Source of the DNA: Paenibacillus chitinolyticus NBRC 15660
Lineage (GTDB): Bacteria; Bacillota; Bacilli; Paenibacillales; NBRC-103111
Length of the DNA stretch: 64,000 nt
Direction of reading: 5' to 3'
Assembly: GCF_000739915.1 (NCBI RefSeq)
Contig: NZ_BBJT01000007.1
Coordinates: 1 to 64,000, forward strand
Made by a program: the position numbers and the translations under genes. Of this stretch, positions 44,434-54,900 are shown piece after piece (positions within the stretch are counted from its first letter, which is position 1; the number at the start of each line of letters is the position of its first letter). The notes beneath the pieces were generated by a model, which searched no databases, was not told the origin of the DNA, and was given only the letters and a program-made list of their open reading frames with translations.

Positions 44434-45315
44434 TTAAACCGGCAAAGGCGTCGGTTCGGACAACGGGGAATCCGGAGACGAGGCCGATTTGGCGTTAACG
44501 AAGTTCACCATCTCCTCGCAGCCCGGAAGTCTCCGTCCTTTACCGAAAGGCACGCACGTAGGCGTTCCGAAAATAGGATCGCGGACGAGGCGGCAGTTCA
44601 GCCCGAACACGTGGCGCACCAGTTCCTCCGTTACGATTTCCTCGGGCTTGCCCGCGGCGTAGACCTTCTTGTCGCAAATAGCGACGATGTGGTGCGCATA
44701 ACGGCAGGCCAGGTTGAGGTCGTGGAGAACCATGACGATCGTCGTGTTCTCCTTCTCGTTGAGTTCCCACAGGAGATCGAGAATTTCGATCTGATGCGTC
44801 ATGTCGAGATAGGTCGTCGGCTCATCGAGCAGGATCGTGTTGGTTCCCTGCGCGAGAGTCATGGCGATCCATGCCCGCTGCCTCTGTCCGCCCGACAGCG
44901 AATCCACTTGACGTTCGGCCAGCGGAGCCATCCCCGTCGCTTCCAACGCCTTGGTGACTGCATCCTCGTCTTCCCGGGTCCACTGCTTCAGCCAGTTCTG
45001 GTGCGGATAGCGTCCCTGCTTCACGAGTTCAAAGACAGTCATCCCTTCAGGAGCGGTAGGACCTTGCGGCAGAATCGCCATCTGACGGGCCACTTCCTTG
45101 GTGGACTGCTTCGCGATTTCCTGGCCGTTCAGCAGCACGGCACCGTTCTTGGGCTTCATCAGCCGGGCCATGGAGCGCAGCAGCGTCGATTTACCGCAGC
45201 CGTTGCAGCCGATCAACACGGTAATCTGACCTTTCGGAATCTCCAGATCGAGATCCTCGATAATATCCGTTTGATTGTAAGAAAGCGTCAGCGACTTGGT
45301 TTCGATCCCATACAT
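44434..45315 (-). CDS. Iron-siderophore ABC transporter ATPase
   Basis: 293 residues of the FecE/FhuC class. Walker [10 protein letters not shown], signature [13 protein letters not shown] and Walker [13 protein letters not shown] are intact, with [17 protein letters not shown] the usual FhuC-type tail. The ATG at 45315 follows AAAGGAG; a longer TTG frame is less likely. It lies downstream of two FecCD permease genes, 180 bases apart, and probably forms one importer with them. A tail of about 35 residues is Ser/Pro-rich. Confidence 0.9.
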   Translation of the reverse strand: MYGIETKSLTLSYNQTDIIEDLDLEIPKGQITVLIGCNGCGKSTLLRSMARLMKPKNGAVLLNGQEIAKQSTKEVARQMAILPQGPTAPEGMTVFELVKQGRYPHQNWLKQWTREDEDAVTKALEATGMAPLAERQVDSLSGGQRQRAWIAMTLAQGTNTILLDEPTTYLDMTHQIEILDLLWELNEKENTTIVMVLHDLNLACRYAHHIVAICDKKVYAAGKPEEIVTEELVRHVFGLNCRLVRDPIFGTPTCVPFGKGRRLPGCEEMVNFVNAKSASSPDSPLSEPTPLPV

Positions 45316-45497
45316 GCGCTCAATCTCCTTTGCCAAGAAAAGTGGTGTTCATCCAGATGACGAGAGGCGGCTAATCATTCCAGGCGGCAGTCGGCGCCGC
45401 ATATCCACCCGTGTGATAGGACTGTCCGCCGCCAATGCGGATGACAGCAGCCGTCTCTGGGCGCAGCGCCTTCCTATCTATATACCGGATCGCTCAT

Positions 45498-46553
45498 TTA
45501 TGTGTTCCGGGATTTGTACAAGAGGTAAATAAAATACGGGGCACCGACGCAGGCCGTAAAAATCCCGGCCGGATAATCGTGCGGCGGAAACGCCGTGCGG
45601 CCGATATAATCGGATACCAGCACGACCAGGGCGCCGAACAGCCCCGACGCCGGCAGCAAAGCGCCGTACGCGCTGCCGACAAGCCGCCGCGCCATATGCG
45701 GCGCGATCAGCCCGACGAAGGTGATGCCCCCGCCGAAGGCTACGGCCGAACCGGCTAAGGCGGTGCTGAGCAGAATCAGCACGACGCGCTGGCGGTTCAC
45801 CCGGCTGCCCACGCTGGTGGCGACCGAATCGCCCAGCGCCTGCACGTTGAGGCTGCGAGCCATGTACGCGAGAATCGGAATCAGCACCGCCAGCCATAAG
45901 GCCAGCGCTCCGACATGGCTCCAATTCGAGCCGTACACGCTCCCCACCTTCCAGGTAACGGCCTGGGTAGTCAGTACCGGCGGGGCGAGCAGGATCAGCA
46001 TCGTGTTCACCGCGGACAAAGAAGCCGCGATTCCGATGCCGATCAGCACGAGCCTTACCGGCGGCAGCCCGTTCTTCCAGGCCAGAGCCATGATGATCAG
46101 CGCCGTCAGCGAGGCGCCGACGAAGGCCGCAAGCGGCAGCCATTGGGCCTGGGAAAGGAACGTGCTGCCCGTGCCGGTCGTCATCACGATGAAGGCGACG
46201 ACGAACACGCCTGCACCATCGGTGATGCCGATGATGTCCGGGGACGCCAGCGGATTGCGGCTGACGCCCTGCAGGATCGCTCCGGCCATAGCCAGCGCCG
46301 CCCCTACCATGACCGCCACGAGAACCCGCGGCAGCCGGAACGTGTGAATGACGAGCGCATCCTGCGGCGTGCCCATCCCAAACAGCGTGCGGAGCACCTG
46401 CAGCGGGCTGATTTTGATCTCTCCCGTGCCCGTCGAGACGAGCATGAGGAGGCAGAGCAGAACCGCGAGAATCGCGGTGACGAGCAAGGCCCGTTTATCC
46501 AGTACGAATGAAATGGACGGCCATTTTAGACGAATATGTTTGTAGCGGCTCAT
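45498..46553 (-). CDS. Iron-siderophore ABC transporter permease (FecCD family)
   Basis: 351 residues, about nine helices. It has the FecCD features: TFRLPRVLVAVMVGAALAMAGAILQGVSRNPLASPDIIGITDGAG at about 70-115, and GGGITFVGLIAPHMAR near the end, which is the cytoplasmic loop that contacts the ATPase. It overlaps the upstream permease gene by four bases (ATGA). Second permease of the pair. Confidence 0.93.
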   Translation of the reverse strand: MSRYKHIRLKWPSISFVLDKRALLVTAILAVLLCLLMLVSTGTGEIKISPLQVLRTLFGMGTPQDALVIHTFRLPRVLVAVMVGAALAMAGAILQGVSRNPLASPDIIGITDGAGVFVVAFIVMTTGTGSTFLSQAQWLPLAAFVGASLTALIIMALAWKNGLPPVRLVLIGIGIAASLSAVNTMLILLAPPVLTTQAVTWKVGSVYGSNWSHVGALALWLAVLIPILAYMARSLNVQALGDSVATSVGSRVNRQRVVLILLSTALAGSAVAFGGGITFVGLIAPHMARRLVGSAYGALLPASGLFGALVVLVSDYIGRTAFPPHDYPAGIFTACVGAPYFIYLLYKSRNT

Positions 46554-47557
46554 GAGGAAGTCTTAAACCCCCTCCGCGCGATATAGACGAAAAACGGCGT
46601 TCCGATAAAGGCCGTCATCACACCGACGGGAACTTCCTGCGGCATGATGATAAAACGCGAAAGCGTATCGGCCGCCACCAGCAGCAGCGCGCCGCAGATT
46701 CCCGCGTACGGGATGACCCAGCGGTGATCGAAGCCGACGAGTGACCGGACGAGGTGCGGCACGATAATGCCAACGAATCCGATCGGGCCCGCCACGGCGA
46801 CGGAGCCTCCCGCCAGGAAGACAACGACGACGGCCGCGATCAGCTTGATGTAGACCGTGCGCTGCCCCAGACCGACGGCCACGTCCTCACCCATCATCAG
46901 GACGTTGATCTGGCTGGACAGCAGCAGAGCGACGAGCCAGGCTGCGCCCAGATAAGGCAGCACCGGTAGCAGAATATCCAGCTTACGCCCCTCGACCGAT
47001 CCGGCCAGCCAGTACAGGACGTCCTGTATGCGCGTCTCGTTGGAGAGCAGCACGCCCTGCGTCAGCGAATTGGCCAAGGCGGCGACCGCCGCGCCGGCAA
47101 GCGTCAGCTTCATGGGAGTGAGCCCTTCCCGGCCGACGGAGCCGAGCATGTACACGACCGCCGAAGCGATGGCCGCGCCCAGAAAGGCGATCCACGCCAG
47201 CGTGGACAGCGAGCTGACCGACAGCAGGGACATCGCGATCACGATGAGCAGGCCCGCTCCCGCATTAATGCCGAGAAGCCCCGGCGAAGCGAGCGGATTC
47301 TTCGTAAGCGCCTGCATGAGCACGCCCGCAATAGCGAGGCTCGAACCGACGGCGGCCGCGATCAGCGCCCTCGGCATCCGCGCTTCGCGGATAATCAGAT
47401 GCTCATTGGAGCCGTTGAAAGCACGGTAGGCATCCCAGGCGGTATGCCAGCTGGTGCCCGTATATCCGTAAACGATGCTGCATCCCATAGCGATTATAAG
47501 CAGAGCGGCACCGGTCAGAAGTCCTATAGTTTTGAGAGTGTTCGTTCTTAGAGGCAA
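46550..47557 (-). CDS. Iron-siderophore ABC transporter permease (FecCD family)
   Basis: 335 residues. LIIREARMPRALIAAAVGSSLAIAGVLMQALTKNPLASP and GPIGFVGIIVPHLVR are the FecCD marks. A TTG start at 47557 is used because AAAAGGGG is nine bases upstream and it lies downstream of the Fur-type promoter; a longer reading frame would start inside the promoter. First gene of the iron-uptake set. No substrate-binding protein gene is present in this window. Confidence 0.88.
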   Translation of the reverse strand: MPLRTNTLKTIGLLTGAALLIIAMGCSIVYGYTGTSWHTAWDAYRAFNGSNEHLIIREARMPRALIAAAVGSSLAIAGVLMQALTKNPLASPGLLGINAGAGLLIVIAMSLLSVSSLSTLAWIAFLGAAIASAVVYMLGSVGREGLTPMKLTLAGAAVAALANSLTQGVLLSNETRIQDVLYWLAGSVEGRKLDILLPVLPYLGAAWLVALLLSSQINVLMMGEDVAVGLGQRTVYIKLIAAVVVVFLAGGSVAVAGPIGFVGIIVPHLVRSLVGFDHRWVIPYAGICGALLLVAADTLSRFIIMPQEVPVGVMTAFIGTPFFVYIARRGFKTSS

Positions 47558-47629
47558 ATCGGCAAACCCCTTTTGCGAGTACCGGGCATACCGGACAAAC
47601 CCTATACGCCCTATCCCTATTCTCCCTTT

Positions 47630-47680
47630 AGTGTAAGATACGCCCGGCCCATTGTCAATGAAGTTGATAATCATTATCAC
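47630..47680 (-). promoter_or_regulatory. Promoter with Fur box for the siderophore importer
   Basis: On the minus strand TTGACA (47658-47653) and TACACT (47635-47630) are 17 bases apart. Just upstream, GTGATAATGATTATCAA at 47664-47680 fits the Fur 7-1-7 dyad TGATAATNATTATCA exactly. Iron repression is inferred. Confidence 0.85.
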
Positions 47681-47727
47681 AGACAAACGTGACAAAATCC
47701 GGGACGTTTATACTTATTCTTATCTAA

Positions 47728-47766
47728 GAAAAAATACCCACCCTCCCGGGTTCGGGAGAATGGGTA
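47728..47766 (-). terminator. Terminator of the ROK kinase gene
   Basis: The minus-strand stem TACCCATTCTCCCG / CGGGAGGGTGGGTA is followed by a T6 run, just after the stop at 47784. Confidence 0.88.
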
Positions 47767-47783
47767 CGGCCCTGACGGACCCG

Positions 47784-48671
47784 CTATCGGATTTCCGATC
47801 CGAGCGCGCGGGCGGCCAGCGCCAGAGCGCCGCAGATTCCGGCGTTGTCGCCGAGCTGCGGGTATACGACGTAGTCGGCGATCCCCGCCATAACTTCCTC
47901 TTTCTGAACGTAGCCGTTCAGAAGCTCCTGAAGGCGGACGTGGATCAGCGGAAACAGCTGCTGCTGTTTCATCACGCCTCCGCCCATGATGATCTTCTCC
48001 GGCGACAGGATCAGGATGTAGCTCATGAGCGCCTGGGCCAGGTAATCGGCTTCGAGTTCCCAGGCTTTGTGGTCCGTGCCCAGCTCGGTTCCCTTCACTC
48101 CCCAGCGCGCCTCGATGGCGGGGCCTGCCGCCAGTCCTTCCAGGCAGTCTTTATGGTAAGGACATTTTCCCACATAAGTGTCTTCGGCATTGCGCCGCAC
48201 GAAAATGTGACCCATTTCCGGATGCGTGAGCCCGTGAACGAGCTTGCCGCCTACGACCGCTCCGGCACCGATGCCGGTTCCCACCGTGATATAAAGACAG
48301 CTCTCCAGCCCTTTGGCCGCGCCCCAGGTCGCTTCCCCGAGCGCCGCCCCGTTCACGTCCGTATCGAACTCCATCGGTACGTCGAAATGCTTTTTCAATT
48401 CACCCAAAATGTTATAGTTGCCCCAATGAGGCTTGGGGGTCGTTGTAATATAGCCGTAGGTCGGGCTCTTCTTATTCGGATCTACCGGCCCGAACGAACC
48501 CACGCCGAGCGCTTCGATTCCTTTGCCCTCGAAGAAAGCGCGGACGCTGCCCATCGTTTCTTCCGGCGTGGTTGTCGGGAAGCTTGCCCGCTCCAGCACC
48601 GTTCCGTCTTCATTGCCTATCGCACAGACAAATTTGGTTCCGCCTGCTTCAATTGCTCCTAATGTACGCAT
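47784..48671 (-). CDS. ROK-family fructokinase/sugar kinase
   Basis: 295 residues. N-terminal IEAGGTKF phosphate loop, catalytic FDTDVNGAALGE, GTGIGAGAV, and the zinc-binding HPEMGH...CPYHKDCLEG (His, Cys, His, Cys) of ROK kinases. From memory it resembles B. subtilis GmuE (YdhR), a fructokinase, over most of its length. It phosphorylates a hexose with ATP. ATG 48671; GAGGACA upstream. It stands alone, so the pathway is open. Confidence 0.9.
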   Translation of the reverse strand: MRTLGAIEAGGTKFVCAIGNEDGTVLERASFPTTTPEETMGSVRAFFEGKGIEALGVGSFGPVDPNKKSPTYGYITTTPKPHWGNYNILGELKKHFDVPMEFDTDVNGAALGEATWGAAKGLESCLYITVGTGIGAGAVVGGKLVHGLTHPEMGHIFVRRNAEDTYVGKCPYHKDCLEGLAAGPAIEARWGVKGTELGTDHKAWELEADYLAQALMSYILILSPEKIIMGGGVMKQQQLFPLIHVRLQELLNGYVQKEEVMAGIADYVVYPQLGDNAGICGALALAARALGSEIR

Positions 48672-48804
48672 CTGCTGTGTCCTCTCCTCTTCCGGTTACG
48701 AAAACAGACGGGCAGGAGAACGCGTCTCCCGGCCGTCTGTCCTGTTAAGCCCATTGTAAGAGATGCTGAATGGACATGCAATCGTTCCAGTCACACAAAT
48801 CCGA

Positions 48805-51297
48805 CTATTTTCCGAAAACCATCGACCGGACGGCCTTGTTCAACCGCTCGGCATTCGCTTCGGTATGCACCGCGTCATTCAGCCTTGTCGTAATCACGTA
48901 GACTTTGCCGTTTCTGGAAAGCACATACTCCGTTTCCTCGTAGCCGACTTTTTTTACCGAGTAATGAACGGTAAATTTGCGGACTGTCGTACCCAGTAGG
49001 CTGACGTCCTCCGCTTTGACCTTGTAATCCGCATCGGCCTCGGCGCTTTTCTCGTGACCGTCGTTCAGTTCCGCGGCTTTCTCCTGCCAATCGGTTCCTT
49101 CCTCCGCGTCTACGGCAAAGTATCCGCCGGTGAAGGTATAGAAGGAAGCGCCGCCTTTTTCGAACTGGGAATCGTCGTAATCTTCCGCATAGTCGCGGGT
49201 CCACGTTTCCGGTATTTTCACCGTATATCCGTAGTCCTCGTCGACATAGCGGATTGTCCGGTTTTTGTCCAGAATCTCCTGTTCGTCCTGAATGAAGCCT
49301 ACGCCGGCGTCCATTTTTTTCACATCCAGCCGAATGGAGGAAATAACGGTTCCGAGCAGCTTGTCGGTCTCGTCGGCCTTCAGTTCTTTCGGATAATGGA
49401 TCGAAAACTTGTATTTGTAGCCTTCTTTCACTAGGTAAACCCGGTGGATACTTTCCCATTTATCGCCCATTGTAGCTGAAAACGTAACTTCCCGGGACTC
49501 CATACCGTCCAGCGTTCCTTGCTTGACTTCCGAAGTTTCCCTGTAGGATGGCGCAAAGGTTTCTTCAAAATCCGTTTTGTCCCGTTTCACCCAGGCATCG
49601 AGCGTATCCCCTGTCGTTTGGGAAGTCACTTCGATGGAGATTCCCTGGCTCATGGTGTCGTTCGAATATTGGACATCGTCCCGGTAAGGCGACTCGTTCC
49701 ATTTATCGGGCAGGGCAAAGGTAAGCCCATATTCGTTCGATACCTCGTCCCCACCGCCGCTTTTCTTCTTGGCAATGTCCTTGAGCTTGGCATCCTGCCG
49801 GTCGAAAACGGTCCGGAAGCTGTCCAGCAGATCCCCGTAGCTGTTCGGCCCCGCTTTCGTGCCGTTCTCTTTGTCCTGGCTGTAGGTCAAAGCCAGCGTG
49901 TACAGCTTGTCATGGTCCTGATAAAGCCGGATTTGGTAGACCATGCCTCCCAGCTTGCCGGTTACTTTGGCGTACGGCTGCGTGCCGCTCTTTACGTACT
50001 GCTTTTCCAGAATGGTGCCCATCTTCAGCTCCCCAACCGTCTTGAGCAGCAGGGCCGGAGAAAGCTCGTCGCCCTGATCTTCGACGGAGACGGACAGCGT
50101 AAAGTCGCCTTTGGCGTCGGCAAACCGCACCACCGTGCCGTCCGCGCTCTGGAACTGCTTGATCAGCCCGCTCGGATATTTCATCGACCAGCTCTGGCTG
50201 CTGTCTCCGATTTTCGTCTTGCCCCGGTCCGTATTCAGTCCCGTATTGTCGGTATTGTCTGTCTGACGGGCATCCTCGGACTTCTCTTCTCCCAGCGCGA
50301 CCTCGCGGGTTACTGTCTTTCCTCCCGCCTGCACAGTAAGCTTTACGCTCTGTCCGGGCAAATACTGCTTTAATACCTCGTTGTACTGGACGGTCGTGTC
50401 CACCGCCTTGCCGCCGATAGACACCAGGGTATCTCCCTCTTCGATGCCCGCCTTCTCGGCCGGCGATCCCGGTTCCACATGCGAAACCGTCAAGCCGTCA
50501 TCGGAAGGAAGGCCGACGGCCGCTTCCCAGCTTTCTTCCAGTTTCAGCCCCAGAAACGAGCGTTTCACTTTGCCGTAAGCTTCGAAATGCTTAAGCACGT
50601 AATCCACGGTATCCACGGGAATGGCAAACCCGAGATTGTCGACTCCGTACTCCGAGTATTTGAGTGTATTGATGCCGACGACTTCGCCCTTCATGTTCAC
50701 GAGAGCGCCTCCGCTGTTGCCCGGGTTGATGGCGGCATCCGTCTGGATGAGCCGGTATTGATCGTTCACCGAGCGGTCGATGCCGCTCACGATCCCCACG
50801 GTAACGGAGTTTCGCAGCGCGAAGGAAACCGGCGTACCGATGGCGACGACGGTCTCGCCCACGCGGAGGCTTTTCGGATCGGCGAACGATGCCGTCTGAA
50901 GGCCGGCCGCTTCAATTTTGACCAGAGCCAGGTCGCTCTGTTCGTCCAGATTGGTCACCTTACCGGTATGAGACTTTCCGTCCGATGTCACGATGACCAG
51001 GTTGCTCATGCTTTTCACCACATGCGCGTTGGTCACGATGACCCCGTTCGATTTAATGATCACTCCCGTACCGTGCGCCAGATCGTAGCGGTCTTTATCT
51101 GTGCCTTTATCGGCTTTGCCGCCGGTCGGCTTGCCGATGATGGCGACTACGGACGGCGATGTGCGCGCGATAATCTGCGGCAGCTCGTCCGAATCGGCCG
51201 CGGCCCGCACAGGCGTGCCGAATCCGAAGCCGGAAGCGGCTGCCAGCACAATTGCCAGCACAATTCCGAACAGCCGGAAGGTATTGCGGTTTAGCAT
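48805..51297 (-). CDS. HtrA-type serine protease with PDZ and extra C-terminal domains
   Basis: 830 residues. Signal peptide or anchor (1-33). Trypsin-like domain with His92 (TNAHVV), Asp122 (QSDLALV) and Ser195 (GNSGGAL), a PDZ domain (about 255-345), then about 480 more residues with three PsbP-like repeats (starting about 375, 530 and 690; EYGLTFALPDKW and DYGYTVKIPETW mark two). HtrA proteins of Bacillota normally end after the PDZ. Extracytoplasmic quality-control protease; the extra part may bind envelope lipids or proteins. The start at 51297 is chosen because the longer frame overlaps the LysM gene. Confidence 0.88.
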   Translation of the reverse strand: MLNRNTFRLFGIVLAIVLAAASGFGFGTPVRAAADSDELPQIIARTSPSVVAIIGKPTGGKADKGTDKDRYDLAHGTGVIIKSNGVIVTNAHVVKSMSNLVIVTSDGKSHTGKVTNLDEQSDLALVKIEAAGLQTASFADPKSLRVGETVVAIGTPVSFALRNSVTVGIVSGIDRSVNDQYRLIQTDAAINPGNSGGALVNMKGEVVGINTLKYSEYGVDNLGFAIPVDTVDYVLKHFEAYGKVKRSFLGLKLEESWEAAVGLPSDDGLTVSHVEPGSPAEKAGIEEGDTLVSIGGKAVDTTVQYNEVLKQYLPGQSVKLTVQAGGKTVTREVALGEEKSEDARQTDNTDNTGLNTDRGKTKIGDSSQSWSMKYPSGLIKQFQSADGTVVRFADAKGDFTLSVSVEDQGDELSPALLLKTVGELKMGTILEKQYVKSGTQPYAKVTGKLGGMVYQIRLYQDHDKLYTLALTYSQDKENGTKAGPNSYGDLLDSFRTVFDRQDAKLKDIAKKKSGGGDEVSNEYGLTFALPDKWNESPYRDDVQYSNDTMSQGISIEVTSQTTGDTLDAWVKRDKTDFEETFAPSYRETSEVKQGTLDGMESREVTFSATMGDKWESIHRVYLVKEGYKYKFSIHYPKELKADETDKLLGTVISSIRLDVKKMDAGVGFIQDEQEILDKNRTIRYVDEDYGYTVKIPETWTRDYAEDYDDSQFEKGGASFYTFTGGYFAVDAEEGTDWQEKAAELNDGHEKSAEADADYKVKAEDVSLLGTTVRKFTVHYSVKKVGYEETEYVLSRNGKVYVITTRLNDAVHTEANAERLNKAVRSMVFGK

Positions 51298-51495
51298 TGG
51301 TTGACCCCATTCCCCATGAAAATTTTGGTAATCTATATATTCCGCTTCAAATCTAGCACATTCCTCCCAAGGTCGGCAATGGAATTTTTTCATGTCAAAA
51401 CATCTCGCGCCGGGCGTTTGCCGGGCACCAAATGCCCACCGGGCACATACAATACGCCAGCGACTATCCGAACTCCGTTTATGGGAGGAACATAC

Positions 51496-51873
51496 ATGAT
51501 TACTTATGTCGTGCAGCCCGGCGACACGCTGTATCTGATCGCAAACCGCTACAATACAACGGTGGAAGCTCTGCTCCGCGCCAACAACTTGTCCACCCCT
51601 TATGTCTATGTGGGGCAGACGCTCTATATTCCCGCTCCCGGACCGGTGCCGGGGCCGGAACCTTGGCCTGGCCCGGGGCCGGGTCCTGGGCCGGGACCTG
51701 CACCGGGACCGGGACCCGGGCCAGGCTTCGGAAACCTGGAGCAGCGCGTAAACCGGCTGGAACGCGAATTCAACCAGCTTAACCGGGAACTGGACAGACT
51801 CACCCGGGAAGTCAACCGGCTCGATCAGCGGCTCGACCGCCTGGAACAGCGGGTTACCAGGCTGGAACGGTAA
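51496..51873 (+). CDS. LysM protein with Pro-Gly repeats and a coiled coil
   Basis: 125 residues. One LysM domain (1-48; VVQPGDTLYLIANRYNTTVEALLRANNL) binds peptidoglycan. Then comes a Pro-Gly repeat (about 50-76) and a heptad coiled coil (about 80-125; NRLEREFNQLNRELDRL). No signal peptide, as in spore-surface LysM proteins. ATG 51496 follows GGGAGGA. Spore coat or cortex attachment is inferred. Divergent from the HtrA gene. Confidence 0.85.
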   Translation: MITYVVQPGDTLYLIANRYNTTVEALLRANNLSTPYVYVGQTLYIPAPGPVPGPEPWPGPGPGPGPGPAPGPGPGPGFGNLEQRVNRLEREFNQLNRELDRLTREVNRLDQRLDRLEQRVTRLER

Positions 51874-51895
51874 TCCCGCTATTCCTGCAGAAAGC

Positions 51896-51935
51896 AAAAA
51901 AGGACCTTGGAGCCTATTCGTCTCCAAAGTCCTTT
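51896..51935. terminator. Bidirectional terminator
   Basis: The stem AAAAAAGGACCTTGGAG / CTCCAAAGTCCTTTT separates the LysM gene and the surface-protein gene. Confidence 0.85.
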
Positions 51936-51944
51936 TCGTCGTTC

Positions 51945-54900
51945 TTACGGCGTGTGATGGCCCATAAATTGATAACTTCCTTTGGGGTACACATTCCATT
52001 CTCCGTACTTGGAGAACTGCTTCGATCCGGTAGAAACGCCGGACTTTCTAACCAGCGTTCCGCCGTTAGGCAGGAACTGCGCCGTCGAAGAAGGATCTCC
52101 GAGCACATCGACGATCTGGCCGTCTTTTTTCAGCACCAAGGCAACCGTGTTCCATTCAGCCGGATTGTAGAACCTGATCCCGTCCTCGTTATAATAGACG
52201 GCTGCGGTTAAATCAAAGAAATCGTAAAAGATCGAGTCGATGAAAATATAAGGAACAATAAGCGGTTTGCCCGGCCCCTGATCAAGAAGTGCCTTGCTGA
52301 TCACGTTCATTTTCCCGGTTTTTTTCATATATTGATGCGCCTCAACGGTATAACCGGTCGGTTTCTTGCCCGGATCCATATCCCCGCTGTAATAGAGCTC
52401 AAACGCGATTCGTCCGTCCCCTCCGTCCAAATATTCCGAGAAGAAAATTTGCGGAGCGCCCTGGGCTTCGGCGACGACCCGGAATACGGCCGCTTTGCCT
52501 TGAGCCCCGATTACCCATAAATAAGACGTTTCGTTAGCCAGCGAAAGTGTTTTTCCGTTCAATACGGTAGGACCGCTGATGATAGCATCCGGCGTGCCTT
52601 TGTACATGCGGAACGAGGTTTCGCCTGGAAACAGGTCGGCCAAATCGTAAGTGAGCGGATCTTTTATGCCCTGTTTGGTTCGGATCGTAACGATTTCGTT
52701 GTTGACGAGCTGAGCCGTACGCACGTTAATCTTGAACTCGGCGGTCCCGCCTTTACCGTCGTCTGCCGTCACCGTCACCTGTCCGTCCGTACTTCCCGTG
52801 CCCGGGTTCAGCGTTAAGATACTGCCCGATACGGAAGCCGAAACGACAGCCGGAGAGAAACCCGACACCGTATACGACAGAGCATCTCCGTCCGCATCCG
52901 CGAAGTACGAAGCAAGATCGAACGTCCGCACATTCGTAACGCCCGGTGTAAGGAGCTGATCGGGGATGTTTTTCACCACCGTCGGCGCGCTGTTCAGATG
53001 CTGAACGACACGGATGGCGAATTGCGTGCTCTGATCCCCTTCGACCGGATGATAGACGCTTAGGGTAACCGTAGCCGTTCCTTCGCTTACCGGCGTCATG
53101 GTCAGCTTTCTGTCCGACAACAGAACCGTCGCAACAGAAGTGTCGTACGTATTGGCCGTTACCGTGGCAGCCGAATCAAAGCCCGCCAGAAGGGCGGTCA
53201 GATCCAGCAGTTTAGGCGCTCCGAGCTCTACCGTCTGATCCGGGATCGTACCCAGCGTATTCGGCATACGCACGTTGACGGTAAAGGTCACGGCGGCCTC
53301 GCCGCCCCGTCCGTCTTTAGCGGTAACCCGGAAAGCGGAGGTGCCCACCTGGAGGGCGTGCAGTTTCAGCTTCTGTCCGGCTACCTCCCAGGACGCCGTA
53401 CCCGGAACCGATGACTGGACTTCATAGGTCAGAGGGTCCTGATCTCCATCCGCAAAAAACTGCGAGAGATCCAGTTCGCCGTCCGCTCTGCCCGTAACGA
53501 GGTAAACATCGTCCGGATTCCGGACAGCCTCCGGCGCACGGTTAACAGTTACGGTGTAGGAGGCGCTCACCTCTCCGCCCTTGCCGTCCTTGGCCGTCAG
53601 TTTAATCACCGCCTGCCCGCCTTGGAGCGCCGTCAGCAGCAGGGAGTCGCCCTGCCGGACCGCCGCAACGACGGAAGGATCGGATACGGTATATTCGTAA
53701 ACAAGCGCATCCTGATCCGGATCGGCAAATATTTGCGTCAGGTCCAGAGCGGTATCCGTCTGGCCTACGGCAAGCAGCCTGTCCGTAGGCTGCAGGCTCA
53801 CAACGGGAGACTGGTTGAAAGGACCGACGTGAACAGTCAGATCCGCAGTGCCTACTCCGCCTTTGCCGTCCTTCGCCCGCAGCTTGATCACGGCTGTTCC
53901 AGGCTGGTTGGCCTGGATCGTCAACAGGCCGGTCTGGACACTTCCTGTCGCAACCGACGAATCACCGGACTCGGCTTCGTAAGTGAGCGTGTCCCCATCT
54001 CCATCCGTGAACAGTTGCGAGAGATCGAGAGGCGAACTCACGGCTCCCGGAGCCAGATGTACGTCAGCCGGATTTTGCGATGCCGCCGGAGGCGTATTTA
54101 CTGTGAGCTCAAATGTGACCGACGTCTCACCACGAGACCCGTCATGCGCCACGATATCGTTCTGGGCCGTCACCGTTACGGACGTGTGACCGGAGCGGAG
54201 AGGGGTCAGACTCAGCTCATCCCCGTTTACCGACACATCCGCGACGGACAGGTCTGACGAGGAAACGGAATAAGTCAAATTCCGCAGCGCTTTGTCGCTG
54301 AAATAATCGCTCAGCCGCACAACGCCGGAAGCTCCGTTCAACTGGACAAGCTGATCGGGAACGGTCTGGGCGACGGGCAGCGCATACACGGTCACCTTGA
54401 TAGAAGCGCTGATTTTATTGCCGTGCTGGTCGTCAATGGACACTTTAATCGTCGCGGTTCCGCTGGCGGCCGGTGTCAAAGTTACCTTATAGCCGCTCAT
54501 TGACACGCCCGCGATCCTGTTGCTGCTGGAAATGGCGGACATTTTCAGCGTGTCTCCCTCGGGATCTGTAAAGTATGCCGCCAGGTCGATCGAGGCGGGC
54601 GTTCCCCTTTCCATAAAGATATAATCGGGGAAAGGAACAGTCTGAACCGGCGCACCGTTGGAGGAACCGGAAGAGGAAGAGCTGCCGGCGCCCCCGGCAG
54701 GGGCGGAGCTCGTCGTAACGGCCGAAGGAGATACCCCCTGTCCGAGGGAAACCGACGTCACTTGCGCCGACGGCCCGATCGCCACCTGGGAAGCCGTATT
54801 CGTGACTTGCAGCTGTTCAATCGTTCCGGTGCCGTCGATGCTTACGGAAGCGGAACCCGTTACGTTCAGCTGCCGGATCGAAGCGCTTCCTGTAATCTGT

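Noticed and set aside
51640-51723. DNA tandem repeat or CRISPR-like array
   Set aside because: The repeat is in frame and encodes the Pro-Gly linker of the LysM protein.
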